Assembly: GCA_021199865.1 (NCBI GenBank)
Contig: JAJQHG010000078.1
Span: 1 to 7,484, forward strand
Reading direction: 5' to 3'
DNA from: Methanosphaera sp.
Lineage (GTDB): Archaea; Methanobacteriota; Methanobacteria; Methanobacteriales; Methanobacteriaceae
Length of the DNA: 7,484 nucleotides
The position numbers were made by a program, and so were the translations under genes. This document shows positions 5,591-7,484 of this stretch, piece after piece. Numbering within the stretch: the stretch's first letter is position 1; the number at the start of each line of letters is the position of its first letter. Below the pieces are notes generated by a model that did not search any database, was not told the DNA's origin, and worked only from the letters and a program-made list of their open reading frames with translations.

Positions 5591-7069
5591 ATGTCTTTTA
5601 ATGTTAATAGAAGATCAGAGATATGTAAGCAGAGAAATGATCGTCCAGGATGTTGTGGATATTTATGTGATAACCCTTTAGAGAAGAATTGTAAGTCTTG
5701 TTATAGTTGTTATTCTAACTGTCCACATGATGTATATGAGGTAATTAATGATGAACCTCAACCTGTACATATGGAAAACTGTGTTGGATGTAAGATTTGT
5801 GAAGAGATGTGTCCTACTAATGCAATCTATGTAACACCATTACCTGATGAGAATAGGGGTATATGGAGTAGTGAGACTATGCTTGAGATTAAACGTAAAA
5901 CACAGACTGGTGGATATAAGGTTAGAGGTTGTGGAGCAATGAGAACCATTCCATCATTTGATGATTTAAGTATTCTACCAGCACAGGTATCACGTCCTCC
6001 AATAGATTCTTATCGTGAGCTATGTAAAAGTGATGTTGTTCTTGGTGATAGATATGCAGAGAATCCTATCCATATAGATACACCTATAATGATTGCTGCT
6101 ATGTCTTTTGGTGCTGTTAGTAAGGAGACTAAGTTATCATTTGCCCGTGGATCAAGTCTTGCAGGTACAACTGCAAACACTGGTGAAGGTGGAATGCTAC
6201 CAGAGGAACGTGAGTATGCTGATAAGTTAATTGCACAGTATGCTTCTGGTCGTTTTGGTGTATCAGCAGATTACCTTAATAATGCTGAAGCAGTAGAGAT
6301 TAAGATTGGTCAAGGTGCAAAGTCTGGTATGGGTGGACACCTATTAGCAAAGAAGGTAACAGCAGAGGTTGCTAAGATTAGAAATATTCCTGAGCATACT
6401 AATGCATTAAGTCCTGCTCGTCATATGGATATTGTTGGTCCAGAGGATTTAGCAATGAAGATTGATCAACTTAGAGATATTACAGATTGGAAGATACCTA
6501 TTATTGTTAAGTTTACTTCTGGTCGTGTAGAACAGGATGTGAAGATTGCTGCTAAGGCTGGTGCTGATATTATTGTTATTGATGGTATGCAGGGTGGAAC
6601 TGGTGCTGGACCAGATGTTATATCTGAACATTCTGGTGTTCCAACAATTCAGGCAATCGTAGAAGCAGATAATGCTCTAAAGGAGATTAATCTTAGAACA
6701 GATGTAAGTCTTATTGCTGCTGGTGGTATTCGTTCAGGTGCAGATGTTGCTAAGGCTATTGCTCTTGGTGCTGATGCAACATATATTGGTACAAGTGCAC
6801 TTGTAGCTCTTGGTTGTAAGGTTTGTAAAAGTTGTAGTATAGGTAAATGTCCTAAGGGTATTGCTACCCAGGATAGAACTCTAAGACGTAGACTTGATCC
6901 TATACGTGGAAGTGAAAATCTAGCAAATTATATACAGGCTATGACTGAGGAAGCTAAGATGTTAACACAACAAGCTGGTAATACTGATATTCAGAAATTA
7001 GAACGTGAGGATTTAGTATCTCTAACTTATGATGCTTCACAGATTACTGGTGTACCAATGGTAAGATAA
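5591..7069 (+). CDS. gltB: glutamate synthase, FMN subunit (domain 2) with N-terminal ferredoxin module
   Basis: A 492-residue catalytic subunit that reduces the 2-iminoglutarate formed from 2-oxoglutarate and ammonia to glutamate, using FMN and iron-sulfur clusters. The N terminus carries a 2[4Fe-4S] ferredoxin domain: C34/37/40/44-P and C64/67/70/74-P. Four further cysteines (12, 21, 22, 26) lie ahead of it. A (beta/alpha)8 FMN barrel follows from about residue 150, with GTTANTGEGGM, IGQGAKSGMGGHL, SPARHMDIVGPEDL, VKFTSGR, DGMQGGTGAGP and AAGGIRSGADVAKA. Near the C terminus GCKVCKSCSIGKCPKGIATQ contains C409, C415 and C420, the C-x5-C-x4-C-P pattern of the [3Fe-4S] cluster in bacterial GltB, plus an extra C412. 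The amidotransferase and GXGXG domains are absent here because they are encoded as separate genes upstream. ATG 5591 directly follows the previous stop codon, and its binding site GAGGATGTGAT (5576-5586) lies inside that gene. AAG and GAG codons dominate, unlike the genes at the operon's start. Confidence 0.93.
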   Translation: MSFNVNRRSEICKQRNDRPGCCGYLCDNPLEKNCKSCYSCYSNCPHDVYEVINDEPQPVHMENCVGCKICEEMCPTNAIYVTPLPDENRGIWSSETMLEIKRKTQTGGYKVRGCGAMRTIPSFDDLSILPAQVSRPPIDSYRELCKSDVVLGDRYAENPIHIDTPIMIAAMSFGAVSKETKLSFARGSSLAGTTANTGEGGMLPEEREYADKLIAQYASGRFGVSADYLNNAEAVEIKIGQGAKSGMGGHLLAKKVTAEVAKIRNIPEHTNALSPARHMDIVGPEDLAMKIDQLRDITDWKIPIIVKFTSGRVEQDVKIAAKAGADIIVIDGMQGGTGAGPDVISEHSGVPTIQAIVEADNALKEINLRTDVSLIAAGGIRSGADVAKAIALGADATYIGTSALVALGCKVCKSCSIGKCPKGIATQDRTLRRRLDPIRGSENLANYIQAMTEEAKMLTQQAGNTDIQKLEREDLVSLTYDASQITGVPMVR

Positions 7070-7082
7070 TGAGGAGATTAAT

Positions 7083-7424
7083 ATGTTTAAGAAGATTGAT
7101 GCTATTATTAGGCCAGAGAAGTTAGATGTTGTTAAGGATAATCTTGCATCTATTGATGTTAAGGGTTTAACTGTTAGTGAAGTTAAAGGTCATGGAACAC
7201 AGTTAGGTATTACTGAGAATTATCGTGGAAAGGAGTATACTGTTGACTTTATTAGTAAGGTTCAGTTACAGATTGTTACTACTGATGATAAGGTTGATGC
7301 TATTGTTGAAACTATACGTAACAGTGCTTTTACTGGTAATAATGGTGATGGTAAGATATTTATTTCACCAGTTGAGGAAGTTATACGTATACGTACTAAT
7401 GAGAAAGGAACTGATGCAATATAA
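7083..7424 (+). CDS. glnK: PII nitrogen regulatory protein (GlnK/GlnB family)
   Basis: A 113-residue trimeric signal protein, normal length, that binds ATP or ADP and 2-oxoglutarate and controls nitrogen-metabolism proteins by contact. The first strand and helix are FKKIDAIIRPEKLDVVKDNL. The T-loop runs about 37-55, with Q40 (equivalent to Q39 of Escherichia coli GlnB, a 2-oxoglutarate and Mg contact), Y47, and Y52 at the place of the uridylylated Y51. The B-loop is TGNNGDGKIF, and the C-loop RIRTNEKG carries the phosphate-binding arginines. The residue matching R38 of GlnB is threonine, and a non-arginine here is also what I recall from archaeal GlnK. No gene for a uridylyltransferase is in view. 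GAGGAGAT (7071-7078) is the binding site, 13 bases after gltB. No amtB transporter gene follows; a T-rich terminator does. The place at the end of a glutamate synthase operon suggests control of, or by, glutamate synthesis. GlnK and GlnB cannot be told apart securely from sequence. Confidence 0.9.
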   Translation: MFKKIDAIIRPEKLDVVKDNLASIDVKGLTVSEVKGHGTQLGITENYRGKEYTVDFISKVQLQIVTTDDKVDAIVETIRNSAFTGNNGDGKIFISPVEEVIRIRTNEKGTDAI

Positions 7425-7425
7425 T

Positions 7426-7472
7426 CCTTTTTAATAACCTTCATTTTTTTAACTATTTTTTCTTTATTTTTT
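7426..7472 (+). terminator. multi-T-run terminator at the end of the operon
   Basis: Directly after the glnK stop codon come four T runs: 7428-7432 (five, after CC), 7444-7450 (seven), 7456-7461 (six) and 7467-7472 (six). Serial U-runs without a hairpin are typical of archaeal transcription termination. This supports the end of the transcription unit here and the absence of a co-transcribed amtB. Confidence 0.7.
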
Positions 7473-7484
7473 GTTGAATATTTT

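Noticed and set aside
7225..7434. Plus-strand 69-codon frame inside glnK
   Set aside because: It is an out-of-frame reading of the PII gene. Its Leu-rich run comes from T-rich codons read one base off and is not a real membrane peptide.

Overview
The window looks like chromosomal DNA of a hydrogenotrophic or methylotrophic methanogen of the Methanobacteriales, most likely Methanosphaera or a close relative. The grounds are extreme AT-richness, archaeal TATA boxes (TTTATA-type) and T-run terminators, ribosome binding sites that match the archaeal AGGAGGTGAT consensus, an archaeal-type malate dehydrogenase, and a glutamate synthase split into separate archaeal-type subunits that carries an FrhB-family (coenzyme F420) protein. 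The assignment rests on remembered family features, not on a search.

Layout, all genes on the + strand. (1) 120-686: a six-unit HEAT-repeat protein with its own T-run terminator. (2) 937-1890: a malate dehydrogenase with its own promoter. (3) 1891-2357: a 467-base AT-rich gap with no gene. It holds a strong TATA box far upstream of the next gene, several GACAA/TTGTC elements in inverted orientation, and a hairpin-like dyad. (4) 2358-7424: a tight run of six genes ending in a T-rich terminator. In order they are pdxT (glutaminase of pyridoxal phosphate synthase), a class II glutamine amidotransferase (glutamate synthase domain 1), a GXGXG protein (domain 3), an FrhB/FdhB-family iron-sulfur protein, the FMN-containing glutamate synthase subunit (domain 2, with an N-terminal ferredoxin module), and a PII signal protein (GlnK/GlnB). 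Spacing ranges from a 13-base overlap to 15 bases, so they very probably form one operon.

How the genes fit together: the amidotransferase releases ammonia from glutamine. The FMN subunit combines it with 2-oxoglutarate to make glutamate, and the GXGXG subunit is structural. No NAD(P)H-dependent GltD-type subunit is present. Its place is taken by the FrhB-like protein, which suggests that reduced F420 (or ferredoxin) supplies the electrons through a chain of iron-sulfur clusters. The PII protein at the end can report nitrogen, carbon and energy status. Malate dehydrogenase, in its own transcription unit, works on a route that in related methanogens leads to 2-oxoglutarate.

The most striking observation is that the FrhB-like protein appears circularly permuted. 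Its FrhB C-terminal-type domain comes first, then a two-cluster ferredoxin module, then the FrhB N-terminal-type domain, with break points exactly where the two halves normally join. Other points worth attention are the long, motif-rich leader of the operon and a clear shift in codon use from AAA/GAA in the first genes to AAG/GAG in the last ones.
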